Positions 29,910-42,010 of a stretch of 64,000 bases of DNA are shown piece by piece. The stretch is taken from NCBI GenBank assembly GCA_029204225.1, contig CM055104.1, positions 22,379,952 through 22,443,951 of the forward strand, written 5' to 3'. Under the pieces are notes generated by a model, which did no database searches, was not told the DNA's origin, and was given only the letters and a program-made list of their open reading frames with translations. Numbering within the stretch: position 1 is the first letter of the stretch; each line of letters opens with the position of its first letter. This DNA comes from Diphasiastrum complanatum. Taxonomy: Eukaryota; Streptophyta; Lycopodiopsida; Lycopodiales; Lycopodiaceae. The position numbers were made by a program, and so were the translations under genes.

Positions 29910-30374
29910 AATAAGACCCTATTCTGGTAGTGACTTTTATCAGAACGCAATAGAAACTTGAAGGTCTTATTCAATGTCCACAAGAACCACCCTTGAGAAG
30001 TTCAACTTTATGACTTCTTGGGTGATCAGATTGATAAGGGGCAACAACATATTCTGATAATGATTTTATTCATATATCTCATGAACAGATAATCAGACGG
30101 AGAATGTTATTGCTTTATTATCAAAACAACAACTATCAGACTCTACAGATTGTGCAATGGTTCACAAGTTTACACACAAAGCTGCAAAAGTACCATAACG
30201 ATGTTGCCAGTTCCGTTAAAATCAAGATTAGATAGATAAGCACGACAAGAGTCATTTCAAATTAATGGCAAGACAATGGGAAGTAGCTAAATGCCAACAA
30301 TGGCTGCGAACAGAATGCGAAAGCTAAACTTCCTTTATTATCCTATCAAAATCTGAGCGTACACCCTTTTGTTA

Positions 30375-30424
<50 letters not shown>

Positions 30425-30643
30425 ATTGGTATATGAAAATGAGCACATGAGCCCGTAATCCCTCACACTGGAGGGGAAAAAGATAAAACTACTCAAATAA
30501 TTGCCCGTGGCAGTTGAGGCACTTGCATCGTCTCAGATCTGAGAACTATACAGCATTGCACATATACGCTATATCGAAAACATAGTTCCGGATAAGGCCG
30601 ACCCCCGAAAGATGGCTCAAAAAGGAAGTGACCACACAGGGTC
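29910..30643. other. no gene; CT microsatellite
   Basis: Unassigned sequence with a CT microsatellite at 30379-30421. The right part (30440-30640) may be the 3' untranslated remnant of the coiled-coil pseudogene that ends at 30644 on the minus strand. Confidence 0.5.
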
Positions 30644-30902
30644 TCATGGTTCAGTCATGTTTTTAGTAGCACCAGTGGGAGTTCTCAAATTTCTCACTTC
30701 AATTCTCAGGTGGGCATTCTCATTTGCAGGTTTCGAAGCCTCATAGGAGCTGTGGCGACGCTTCAAATGTTCTTCCTCTAACCGACAAGTAATTCCTTCC
30801 AGGGAAATAGTTTCTTGGTCAATGACTCTGGTAAGCTAAGTAGCTTGAGCGGCAACAGCTGTATAGGCAGACTGGTAGTAAGGGACAACAATAGCTTTGT
30901 CT
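30644..30902 (-). pseudogene. coiled-coil protein fragment, unrecognised
   Basis: Minus-strand translation gives YYQSAYTAVAAQAT, one TAG, then LTRVIDQETISLEGITCRL, EEEHLKRRHSSYEA and a C-terminal ENAHLRIEVRNLRTP ending in a stop at 30644. The heptad-like Leu/Ile spacing and charged residues suggest a coiled coil. It does not resemble a retrotransposon protein and may be a host gene end or retrocopy. The single stop at an ACTTAG could alternatively be a splice acceptor. No family assigned. Confidence 0.5.
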
Positions 30903-31349
30903 CACTGGCAGCCAAATTGCCCTTAACATAGAATCAACTAATTTTGCACTTTTCCAAAAAATTTGGTCTATTTTCTAAAAATGCCATCCAAAGCCTCCCT
31001 TTTCCAAGAATAACTAAAAATCGAAGTTTTTCTTGAGTTATAGTGCAATCTGGTGAGCTGATATTAATTAGAATACTTGAAGTTAAACGAACAGATGTTT
31101 CAAATAACTATGATTTTGAAATTGATTAATGACTTCCTTTTTGTGCAACAGCTGTAATGTGTTTCTTTTGCAATGAAATCTGCTCAATGCACAACTACAA
31201 TATTTATTCAGGACAGAGCAACAATTTGGAATTGATTCAAACAACATTATGAAGTGAGCTTCATAAAAGTTTGAAAGTTGGTCAAAAGAAACAGATCAGA
31301 AGCATTTTGAAGACAGCATGAAGAACATCGTTCTTCATTAAGTTAATAT

Positions 31350-33320
31350 ACAATTACTTTGTATCCAAACATTGTTGCACCAAGTTCATATACATTCACA
31401 TAGTTTGTGATACCTTCAATGTCATTCTCAACTGCGATGACCCTGGCCACCCATTTTGGAGCATCATCCGCAAGCCGAACTGCAACAAATTTGTCCATTG
31501 CAACTTCCCTATTAGGTGTGAATTCAGATATTGGTGCATCCCTTTTCGCCCACAGAACCGTCGAGGCAGAAGTTCTACATCCATTTCGCTCTCATTTTCT
31601 GCCACCAGGAGAGTTAATCCAATAGGTTCAAAGCTGTTCGGCAACGATTGTGGCCAAAAAGCTCCTTGTGTGTATGCTGATGCCGACAAGTTCTTTTGTT
31701 TAGAAAGATATTCAAGAAGATTTGTAATTTTGACGACACATGCATCATACAGACATTATTCCTTTTACTTCGTCTTGATCTAGGTCCTTCATGGGAGCTA
31801 GGAAGATTGTTTCATCTTTTGACGGTATAGATTGCAAGAGTTTGAAAGGTTCACTCCATGAGTTTTTTCCATCATTGGAATAGTACTTACATTGCATGAT
31901 CGGCTCACCATTTGACATTTGGAAACGAAAGTAATGAGGATTAGTATGTCCTTCCAAGCCATCGTTTCCACGAACAATATATGGATCTATAAATCCTTTC
32001 CAATCTATCATTCGTTCTAATAACTCAACCTTGGATGTTTTAATACGATCATCACCTATCTTTTGACCAATTCGTACGAGCATATCTGGCATTGTAAGAA
32101 CATAATTAGATTTCAATGCTCTAGATATGACACTGAAAACTTGGTCAATGTCTTCATGTGTGTGGCCAACCATTAGAAATCCCATTTGAAAAATGTTTTG
32201 TGCCACTAACATAGAAAAAAGACCAAATATAAATCTGTTCTTATTCTCCCTCCAACAGTTGTCTGTTTGAATGCGCCTACCGCGTGATGCATGCAGCTTT
32301 CTTATTGCTCACATTACTGATGTGGCAACTTGGTTACTATCATGAAGATGCAAGGTATCGATCCATACATCACACAACAATTTGTATCCATGAACTAGCA
32401 CTCCGCAAGCATGAGTTTCTAAAAATCGACTGCCCTCCAATCTGGGAGGCGTCCTCCTGAAACGGGCTAATGTTGTTGTATTTTGATCCATATCGTCAAT
32501 GATAAGGCGCATCGATTACTCGGGATGCGGTCTTGACTCTCAAAAACGTGTTGCAAGTGTCGACCTCTCTGTCCAATACGGCGATCACGCATCCTACTAT
32601 CCATAGTCTTCTCTATCACATTTTTTAGGTCATCGCATGTCTTGCATTTGGACATTCTTTGTCTTTTTGGAATCTTCACATGTCGAAACTCTCGTCTCCA
32701 CATTTGATAAAGTGTGGGTTTGGAGACTGTGGACATGCCACTGTCTGTAAGTTGTGTGTTTATTGTTTTGAAGACAGACTTCAACATCTCAACTTCGGTA
32801 ATCTCTCTGGTCCTACCAGTTAGGTGTCTCAGGAGTTGGACCTTCAAAAGGGTCGTTCGCTCAATCCAGCTATTTACCCAAACAATGTCCACGCATCAGG
32901 CGACCAACCATTGCTCTGAATCCATATCAGATATCATTACCGGTGTCTGTAATCTTATTACTTGAGGGGTAGTATCACCATGATCGTACAGAACATGTCG
33001 AGCACTGAAAGGAGTAACTGGTAGTGAGTAATCTTTGTCAAAATTCGTATTAGCATCAAATGTTTGGTCAACAGGCTTCGCTCAAAATCATCATTAGGAG
33101 TGCTCACGTCCGAATACTGGTCACTCTGTCCTCATATTCAGGTAGCGGTTCAATGACCCATTGTTTGACACGCAACTTCAAATGTGCAGGAAGCTTGCGC
33201 TTTGCCATCACCTTCATCCTAGATTTGTGTGGCTGTTGCAGGTCATTTAGGTCCACAACAATTTTATGCGCTCCATCAGCTTCAGTAGTGGTATCACATG
33301 CCTCAGAGTCTTTTATCAAG
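31350..33320 (-). pseudogene. DUF7869-like protein remnant
   Basis: The minus strand gives, in order: LPAHLKLRVKQWVIEPLPEY; IERTTLLKVQLLRHLTGRT; SKPTLYQMWRREF with HVKIPKRQRMSKCKTCDDL; then IIDDMDQNTTTLARFRRTPP, THACGVLVHGYKL and VWIDTLHLHDSNQV; DNCWRENKNRFIF; and GFLMVGHTHEDIDQVFSVISRAL. These match the layout of the uncharacterised plant DUF7869 proteins (conserved MDQ, HDSNQV, REN and GHTHEDID boxes). Frameshifts lie at about 32510 and 32220, and stops near 32900. The acid-rich conserved boxes recall DDE nucleases, but that is only inference. No terminal repeats were found. Confidence 0.7.
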
Positions 33321-34877
33321 ACACTTAGGAGTGACTTATTCTACATGGGTATGCCATTTACAAAGTCCATTATAGTCTTTCTTGTTTCCTTCCAAAGCAA
33401 TCATTCATTAGTTGTCACAAACAATGTGCTCAAAAGATTGTTAGATGGTTGTTATTTTGAAAATATGGAAATTAGTATCCAACGTATCATTATGTATCTA
33501 GGTTTGACATATTTTGAATGTATTCTTCCAACTTTCTATTTGGACCTCGATCTTTTTGAGATATGGGAATTAACAATGAAGAAGCAAACCATTCAAGCTA
33601 TTCGTCTAATTCTTCATCATCAAATTATGTGTAATCTGATTATGCAATAAGGCCCAAACACAACTACTCAAAATATCTTTGTCTCGGTTGGGATAGCTGA
33701 CACACTGATTTATTACTGGCTTGATTTGGTTGTGTGCAGATTACGTTTGCAATTAGAAAAGCAAAAAAGGAAAGACATGTATCAATTGGTTTGTGTGAGC
33801 AATTGTAAGTTTTAGAGGTTTCTCTCTTTCTCTGTAATCAATCACTTCTTTTAAGATACATTGTTTGGTTTCTAAATATTGACTTTGAGATATATCCTTG
33901 AAGTTGCACATCTTATAGGAATTGTGTTGCAACGATTATGATCTGATCACATGTAGCTCCACAAGTAGGCTCTTGAGCGTTAGTACCTCGTTGTAATAGT
34001 CAATGCCTAGTACTCAGTCTCGGTTGAAGATAGTGAGACGAATTATTGTTTTTTGAGAGCCCTTAAAATGCATGCAAATGAATCAGGTCAATTCTATATA
34101 ATATGCCAAAGTCTAGTGTACTCGATTATCTAAGAACTCTCTTGCCAATGTTTCAATGTATCGTCAATGGATTTTGCATGCTTTGATTCAACCTTGACAC
34201 ACAAAAGCTAAGATCTAGTCATGTGATGGTTAAATCAAATTGTCTATTATGTTATGGTTTTTAGACACGCAAATAATATTATAAATAATCAACTTTATAT
34301 ATTTTTAATGTGATTGGGTTATAGGTTTTGAATTTCTTTTGTTTTTGCATGTCGTTGATTTTCAACATTATCTTTGAAATGTATTTTGCTAGGATACGTT
34401 CATTTTTGTTTGGATCAAGTAGCAAACTGTATTTAAATTTTTTTAAATATAGTTGATGTCTTTTATTGTCTTCTATATCATATAACTCTCGTATTAATTT
34501 TAAAAGCAGTGCAAATCATCGTGATAAACTAATATACATTCAAACTTCCATGTTCCAATTTTGTGCAAGCTTTGAGATAACACACCCAACACGTTGCGTA
34601 ACAAATGGGTAATATTTTGTGGAAATGAGAAATATAAGATCAATCACGTTAAATAATGACACTTTTTGAAAAAGAATGTCCTACGGTAACATATCCATTA
34701 CTAAAAGTACATAAAAGAAAATAGACCAAATGTTTTACAAATTTGTAGCAAAATTTTAAAATATGATAAAAACTGAAGTATTCAACAATTTTGCTAAAAG
34801 TTATCATACACAAAAATTAGAAAGGACCCAAGTAGTACAATATATTCAAATTTGTGCAGATTGTAATACAAAATTTA
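33321..34877. other. no gene seen
   Basis: AT-rich sequence with no recognised coding or repeat structure. It separates two minus-strand coding remnants and could be an intron or spacer of the same transposon-like unit. Confidence 0.4.
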
Positions 34878-36199
34878 GATTCTCTTGGATCTAGTATCGA
34901 AACTTATATCCTCGTATGTGTCCACGCCTCTAGATTCAACATCATCAGTCTCATTATTAAAAGGTGAAGAAGTGGAAGATGCATCCTCATTACTATCAAT
35001 AAAAAAATTATCTTCATCCCTATGCAATTCAAGGTCAGCTTCCACACATGCCCTTGTATTTCTTCACAAAGGTCCAACGTCAACAACACATGCTTTTCTT
35101 GGCAGCTTTTGACGAATGATTTCTTTTGTTGTTTTTCGAAGTCGACCTGAATTCGTTAACTCAAAATCATAAACAATAATGTCAACTTCCTCAAGGACAA
35201 AGTGACTTAGGTGGGGTCGATTTTTTATTGCACGATGTTTTCTTTTGAGTTTCCAATCATTTCATAAACATACTTTCCCCCTATATGCATCATGATGCTT
35301 TGTTCGATACACCTCTTGCTCATCCTCAGTCACCATCATTGTGCTTTGTTCATCCTCAGTCACCATCATTCTCATCAATATCCTGATCATTTGTCGAAAG
35401 ACCTTGTCAAACGTGCATTGACAAGATACTTCAATATTACACTCAAATTGACCTCCCTCACCATTGAAATGCATACTTGAATCAGAAGACAAAGCAACAA
35501 AAGAGGATTCAACCATATTAGAAATGGGAGGCTCCAAATTAAAGCCCGACTCATAGCATGACTTTTTAAAACAACATGCTCATTTTGAAACTCTGACTCA
35601 TCATTAGAGCTCACAGAAATAGCGACATCCGCACTTGGTGCTTTCCTGATTTGAAGAGATAGCTTGAGAACAAAATCATGCAAGTCGGTGCTATGACTCG
35701 AAGTCGTTGAAATGGACGAATTTGTCGCATTCTTCACATGTTGGAAAAATGCTAACCATGCGAAAAATAGTTCGTTTCTGCAAACTGTTGCGAAAACAGT
35801 TAATTTTTGCAAGCGAATTCCATGTCCTGGGATGGGACAAGGAACTCACTACGCAGCTGGTCAATGACGCGATTCTTGCGATCATCGCTGACATTGCGCC
35901 AGTCATGAAAAATGAATAGCGCCATGGGTGGGGATGTGACCCTTGTCGAAGTGACCCTCATGGGAAGGGGAAACATGTGACCGGTCTACACGAGGAGTCG
36001 ACTGAATCACCTCGGTAGATGATGTGTACTCAACCAATCTGCTGGACCTACGAGCCTGGCATCGAATCCTCGGTCACTCTAAGACCCTATCCTACTGCAA
36101 GGAAAGGTAGCTAATGAGTTCAGTCTCGCTCATAGAGGAAAGGCGGGATGACCCACGATTGTGGTCTGACTTATGGCTAGGGGATCCACCCTCTGACAT
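34878..36199 (-). pseudogene. decayed acidic ORF, unrecognised
   Basis: From an ATG at 36199 the minus strand reads MSEGGSPSHKSDHNRGSS, ending near 36092. After a gap, in-order segments SSISTTSSHSTDLHDFVLKL, ISVSSNDESEFQNEHVVLK, NMVESSFVALSSDSS, DIIVYDFELTNSGRLRKTT and EDASSTSSPFNNETDDVES lead to a stop at 34878. The composition (Ser/Asp/Glu-rich with basic patches) is consistent from piece to piece. Several frameshifts are needed to join them. It may be the first ORF of the unit with the DUF7869-like block downstream. No domain is identified. Confidence 0.4.
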
Positions 36200-36281
36200 A
36201 ATGGGTGCAATAGAATAAGAGAGATAAACAATGTAGACAACCAATGAGAGTCTAAAAAACAGTAAAAAAAACATCACCATG

Positions 36282-36283
<2 letters not shown>

Positions 36284-36367
<84 letters not shown>
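36284..36367. repeat. CT/GA microsatellite
   Basis: About 41 CT units, ending in CCCCCCGGGGG. It lies about 85 bases upstream (minus strand) of the MSEGGS start codon. The arrangement resembles the hAT gene, where a GA run also precedes the start. Confidence 0.95.
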
Positions 36368-36369
<2 letters not shown>

Positions 36370-37083
36370 CCCCGGGGGCTAAAAATATTGAGTATTGTGA
36401 AATGGATGCCAAAACTTTTATGTATATTGACTCATAGCTACAACGTCAATACCAATACATATATTGTCCGTTCACGACCATTTCAAGTTCAAACAACAAC
36501 GATGATCCAAATTAGAACACATTGAGGAGTAGACATCAAAAGAGGCTCATTGGCCCTACAAGTGACTCGTATGTAACGAGGGGGTGTCTCTTCTATGATG
36601 ACACCGAAGAGGACCATGATGTGTAAGCCCTTGGCAGTCCTTGAGTCTGACGGTTCGTAGCATCGAAGAGAGAAAAAGATGCTGCTACTTTGAACTCAAC
36701 ACTTCAAAGTGGTTACATGTGGACACTTGTAGGAATCCAAATGAACCTTATGCAACCTTTTAGAGTAATTGAGTTTGAAGTAGTAAGCACACTTTTCTCT
36801 CTGCGATGTGGTGAACCATGAGATTCAAGAACGTCAACGACCTGCACACCATCGGCCTTTTGGTGGCATCATATCTAGGCGAAATACCCAATCAGCACAA
36901 ACAACTCAATCCTAGAGCCAATTAGCCCCCTTTGCATCCTCAATGGATTTGTGTCATCATTGATATTGTTAGGGTTATGGTTTAGGGTTAATTATAGATG
37001 GAAAATTGATTTATATGTTGGTATTGCCCTCGTAGCTTTGACTCAATACCTATAAAAGCTCAGACTGTGATATGGGCCCGAAC
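36368..37083. other. no gene seen
   Basis: Unassigned sequence. A GGGTTATGGTTTAGGGTT stretch occurs near 36970. Confidence 0.4.
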
Positions 37084-37665
37084 CACGCACGCACACACAC
37101 ACATGAATAAATTAAGATCCTGCAAATTAAAGTACTATGAATAAATTAAGATCCTACAAACTAGAGTAGCATGAACTAGTAAGCATGAAACATAAATCAA
37201 GATACTACAAATTATGGTAGCATGAACTAGTAAGCATGAAACATAAACAAATGGCATCATACTTACGCGCACACGCACACCCTAAACCCTAAACCCTAAA
37301 TACACACCTAGAGGGAAAAAAAAACATAGTAGAGTGCTAATCAAAACTCCCAAACCATACAATTATATTCTATTCTGGAATATCATCACATGCTCCCTCC
37401 CTGCGGCGTTTGAGCCTTCTTGTGAAACTTATCATAAGAGAAAAAAAAAAAAAGGAAACATAGTAGAGTGCTAATCAAAATTCCCGAACCATACAATTAT
37501 ATCATATTCCAGAATGTCACCACATGCTCCCTCCCTGTGGCATTTGGGCTTTCTTGTGGAACTTATCATCCAACAAGAAACATTTGAACCATGTCTTTAA
37601 CAAAAGAAAACAAGGACTACACACCTTCCTAAAATTGGGAATGTTGGTTACCTTTCACTTTTTCA

Positions 37666-37739
<74 letters not shown>

Positions 37740-37935
37740 ATGAAACATAACTAATACATAACACATAAATTAAGATCCTACAAATTAAAGTGGCATGAAC
37801 TAGTAAGCAATCAAGATACTACGAATTAGGGTAGCATGAACTCGTAAGCATGAAACATAAGCGAATGGCATCATACTTACACGCACACACACACATGCAC
37901 ACACACACCCTAAACCCTAAACCCTAAATACACAC
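37084..37935. repeat. block of interleaved direct duplications
   Basis: A ~110-bp unit beginning AACATAGTAGAGTGCTAATC occurs at 37324-37433 and 37458-37567. A ~45-bp unit, AATTAAGATCCTACAAA followed by GTAGCATGAACTAGTAAGC, occurs at least four times (37115-37230 and 37765-37850). A composite ending in CCCTAAACCCTAAACCC occurs at 37233-37300 and 37850-37930. A CT microsatellite of about 32 units lies at 37671-37735. Nested tandem and segmental duplication explains this best. Confidence 0.8.
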
Positions 37936-38440
37936 AAAAAGAAAAAATAAAAAAACATAGTAGAGTTGATAAACCATCTTTTGGACCCAATGCACATATT
38001 CAAGAATGTCGGGGAGTACAATTTTGGAGCACTTGACCGGGTTGAAAGATAAAAAAGGCTCAAGAGAGACTTAAAAGAAGTGGAAAAGATGGTCGATTTA
38101 TGGTCACATAAATCACTTGCAGGAACTCGCCGGACTTCAGAACCTTGCCTCGAAATTTGTGAGCCTCACTGAGAAATCGTAGGCATTGAGGACAATTATT
38201 GGGTGAATTTGTGATTTCCTGCCCATAAAAATCTATATATAGGACTCCTCATCCTCTCCACGAGATCATTATGGATTTTTGATCCAGTATTGTTTGTTGG
38301 TATTTGCATAACAATTGATACATCAGATCGATAACGGTATCATCTAATTTATATTATAACATGATTTCAATGTTTTTTATTATTTGTATAATTTGTTTAT
38401 TTTAAAAATCATGTTTATTTAAGTTTATCTTTCTGTTGCA
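37936..38440. other. possible LTR-type promoter region
   Basis: Unassigned AT-rich sequence with a strong TATA-like CTATATATAGGAC at 38233-38245. It could be an LTR or promoter scrap. No partner LTR or primer site was found. Confidence 0.3.
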
Positions 38441-39084
38441 GGCATAAGACATATATGAAGATGCAAGAGCAAATGATAATCAGGCTGAACTGCTCATTTT
38501 GGGAACAAGTGCTGAAGTTCTATCCCCAGTCTAGTTCCAAGGAGGCCTTGAAGCAATTTTATATTGCATTCAAGAATATTGTGAGTTTGAATGTTCTAGC
38601 TTTCAAATATGATATCATGCTCATGAATTCTTGTCAAATTTGATTTCATGTTTGCATGCTAATATTGACAAGGTTGTTGATTGGTTATGTCAGAAATCAA
38701 GAGCGAACCCTCGTTCTCTTGAGTTTCCTGTTTCTGAATTTCTTTGGCTCATATGGATTTGGCCCAATTAGAGAAGGAGAGACGAACTCTAATGGATGTG
38801 AGTTCAATTGTGAATCCACTCCTCCGATCATTTACCTCTCCTAAAGATTGGCTCTGTGTGTGGCATTGGGCCGTTTTTACTTGTGATATTTGGATGTTGT
38901 TCAGATTGTGCCAAAAAAAAATTATCCTTTGGTGATTGCTGATATTTCTTATGGGTATAGGCTAAGGGGATCATTTTTTGATGAGTATGCTTTTACATAT
39001 CATCAAATTCTTCACATGTGAAATCTTTTTCGGAGATCACAACTGCATCACTTTGGAGATTTTTTTTCATTCCACTAATCAAGT
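38441..39084 (+). other. exon-like stretch, unrecognised
   Basis: A pyrimidine-rich acceptor (TTTCTGTTGCAG at 38430-38441) is followed by an open reading YMKMQEQMIIRLNCSFWEQV with QSSSKEALKQFYIAFKNI and a GT donor-like site at 38581. Downstream at 38744 a second open stretch reads MAHMDLAQLEKERRTLMDV. No family is recognised and continuity is unproven. The rest of the interval holds nothing visible. Confidence 0.3.
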
Positions 39085-40346
39085 TGTTGTTGTACTCTCA
39101 ATTGTAGTTGAGGTAGAGGGAACATAGATCCTGTAGGCTTTCTTGTTGGATGCATATCCAACCATGATCCCTTTAACAGAATTAGGATCATCTCTTTTCC
39201 TTGTTTCCAAGGGCATATTAACAAAGCAAGTACAACCAAAAACTCTAAGGTGATCTACCTTAGGTTTTTTCTGAAACAAGACTTCAAAAGGTGATTTTCC
39301 AGCAAGAGCATTGTGAGGTAATCTATTGCACAAATAGTTTGCACAATTTATAGCTTCATCCCAATATTCAATAGGCAAAGAAGCTGCTACTCGAATTGCT
39401 TTAGCACATTCACATAAAGATCTGTTTTTCCTCTCAGCTACTCCATTTTGAGATGGAGAATAGGCACAAGAAAATTTTCTCTTTATTCCTTCACCTTCAC
39501 AATAATTATGAAACTTGTTGGAGATATATTCACCTCCTCCATCACATCTTAAAGCTTTAACTTTGCAAGAAAACTGTTTTTCTACATAAGCTTTAAAGAT
39601 AAGGAAGTGATAAAAAACCATAGCCTTTGAAGAAAGTAGATACAACCAAGTGTATCTAGTAAAGTCATCAATAAAGATGACAAAACATGTTGCACCACCA
39701 ATACTTTTAGAAGAGGAAAAATGTACATCTGAATGTATGAGTTCCAATGGATAAGTAGTCTTTATAAAAGACTTCTGATATTGCTTTTTGTGTGACTTTG
39801 CAATGGGACAAGCCTCACAAGGCTTGAAATCTCTAGAAAGAGATTTTGGAAGACCAATAGCCTTCTCCTTCTTAACCATAGAAGACATAGATGTAAAGTT
39901 AGGATGTCCCAACCTTCTATGCCACGGCTCCTCCTTAGATAACAAAACAACTTCACAAAGGTTTGCATTCTCATAAGAATTCAACTTAAAAATTCCACCA
40001 CATCTAGTTCCATCAACAAGGATCTCATCTTTTCTCTTGATAAAACAAGTATTGGAGTTGAACTTTACATCACAATCATTATCAAGCAACTTTCCCACAC
40101 TTATTAAGTTCTTTGTAAGTTTTGGAATGAAAAGAACATTAGAAAGTGCAAGAACTTTTGAAGAAGCAAGTTTCAATGGAATGTTGCCAATTCCTTCTAT
40201 TGGACACTCATGATCATTAGCTGTGTAAATAGATCTCTTGAGTCCTTTGAAAGGTAAGATTGAGTCAAATGACTCCTTTGAACAGCACATATGTGAAGAG
40301 GCTCCACTGTCTATGTACCAAGCTCCATCTTTCTTGAAAGGCCTCC
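39085..40346 (-). pseudogene. copia protease-integrase fragment
   Basis: An open frame of about 420 codons begins KKDGAWYIDSGASSHMCC (protease active site intact), then VLFIPKLTKNLISVGKLL, the pre-integrase WHRRLGHPNF with CEACPIAKSHKKQ, and a complete integrase core with the DDE acids in LIHSDVHF, LRCDGGGEYIS and QNGVAERKNRSL, plus FGCTCFVNMP and GYASNKKAYRIYV. It is uninterrupted, unusual here. RT and RNase H are missing after YRIYVPS. Upstream it is fused to a gypsy gag. Confidence 0.92.
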
Positions 40347-40799
40347 TTCAAGAGTGACCAGTCACGTTTATCTTCACGATCAAGGTTAAAAAACCATTCT
40401 CGTGCTCGATCGATCATGGTCATCGAGAGGGTGATGTCTCGCCATATACATCACATGCATTCTCAAAGATTTGCAAAAATCTTTGAGGGTCCGAACTACC
40501 GTCAAACTTTGGTAGATCTAGTTTGGGTGTACGTCTCTCATGATGAGCATTGTAGGTAGCAGAGACTCCATTAAGGTTGGTTCTGGCATGGGATGTTTCA
40601 ACACCATGAACATGGATTCTGGCTCACGAGGACTTGGCTCTATCATGTTCTTGTCCTTCGAATGGATTTCTGGATGGCTCATAGGGTTGGGACCGCATTC
40701 GGTAGAATCTATGACGTCTGATTTGTTCAGCTACAGGAGACTGATCTTGTATGGATAATCTTCTGGGATGTCAGGATCTATATTGTCGGCCATTGGGTA
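40338..40799 (-). pseudogene. gypsy-type gag start fused to copia pol
   Basis: The minus strand starts MADNIDPDIPEDYPYKI, has a TAG after SLL, continues NKSDVIDSTECGPNP, then in another frame LDLPKFDGSSDPQRFLQIFE and in a third AREWFFNLDREDKRDWSLLK ending EAFQE. This is the Retrotrans_gag layout of gypsy elements. It stops at 40338, exactly where the copia protease begins. Both sides share AAGAAAGATGG at the join, so the fusion may have arisen through short homology. Confidence 0.7.
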
Positions 40800-40816
40800 T
40801 TGTTGTGTCTTTTTTG

Positions 40817-40950
40817 TGTTGGGTATGTGTTTTTGGTGTTTTTGGATTTTATTTTTATTTTTTAAAGTTTTTGGTGCTTTTGGATTTTTTAGGGTTTTTG
40901 GTGTTTTTGGATTTTTTAAGGTTTTTGGTGTTTTTGGATTTTTTAGGGTG
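40817..40950. repeat. ~29-bp minisatellite
   Basis: Four to five units of TTTTTGGTGTTTTTGGATTT with TTTAGGG between them. It lies directly upstream (minus strand) of the gag start. Confidence 0.85.
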
Positions 40951-41079
40951 TTGAAGGAAGTGAAGGTGGAGACTTAGTATAAACAGGGCTTTCTATTGGT
41001 ATGAGTGTTTTTTTAAAAAAAAAAAAAAATTGGCGTTCATGCCTTTTTTTTTTTTTTTCAGGCTTAAAGGTGTTGTGAA

Positions 41080-42010
41080 GATGGTGGTTCGGTCGAAATG
41101 GCAATTAGAGGTGTTGATCAAAAGTTATGGTCCGGTCGAGATGAGTGTTAATTGCTCTGATCGAGCTTTGACCATATTGCTTCGCTTGAGATCTGATTGA
41201 ATCCCTCCGGTCGAGATTTGATCGCTGCCTTTAGCTCCGGTTGAGATTTGAGCGGGCGCTCTGGCTCCGGTCGAGATCACTTCGGCTTCGGTCGAGATCT
41301 GAATGGGCACTTCGGCTTCAGTCGAGATCTGAGCCGGCACTTCTGCTTCGGTCGAGATCTGAGCGGGCACTTTGGCTGAGACTTCAGCAGACACTTCGGT
41401 CGAGACTTCAACGGACGCTTCGGTGAAGATTCCAGCAAGCGCTTCGGTCAAGATTTCAGCGAACACTTCGGCTGAGATTCCAGCGAGCACTTCGATCGAG
41501 ATTTCAGGGAGCACTTCGGTCGAGATCTCAGCGGGCACTTCGGTCGAGATGTGAGCATGAGTTCCGGTTGAGATTTTACTGAGAGCTCCGATTGAGATGT
41601 GAGCGTGAGCTCCGGTTGAGATATTACTAAGAGCTCTGGTTGAGATTTTACTGAGAGCTCCAGTTGAGATTTGAGTTGGGCTTCGGTTGAGATGTGAGCG
41701 TGAGCTCCGGTTGAGATGTGAGCGTGAGTTCCGATTGAGATGTGAGCGTGAGCTCCGGTTGAGATTTGAGTTGGGCTCCGGTTGAGATGTGAGCATGAGC
41801 TCCGGTTGAGATTTGAGCTGGAGCTCCAGTTGAGATGTGACTGTGAACTCTGGTTGAGATTTGAGCTTGAGCTCCGGTTGAGATGTGATCGTGAGCACCG
41901 GTTGAGATTTTAAATTTTTTTTGATGCACCTGAAGCGTCGGTCAAGATGATAAGAGAGAGAGGCTCGGTTGAGATGGAAGCGAAGGTGTTTGGTTGAGAC
42001 GTGAGACAGG
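41080..42010. repeat. 30-bp minisatellite array
   Basis: About 30 units of roughly 30 bp, consensus like CTCCGGTTGAGATGTGAGCG or CTTCGGTCGAGATCTGAGC. Two subtypes dominate the two halves (CGGTCGAGAT to about 41560, CGGTTGAGAT after). Because the period is a multiple of three, long open frames exist by construction (for example 41125-41898 minus, with STEVPAEI-type repeats). I treat it as a retrotransposon leader minisatellite, not a gene. Confidence 0.88.

Noticed and set aside
41125-41898. 257-codon repeat protein (STEVPAEI repeats)
   Set aside because: It is the by-product of a 30-bp minisatellite. Other frames and the other strand are open too, and there is no start context or conserved domain.
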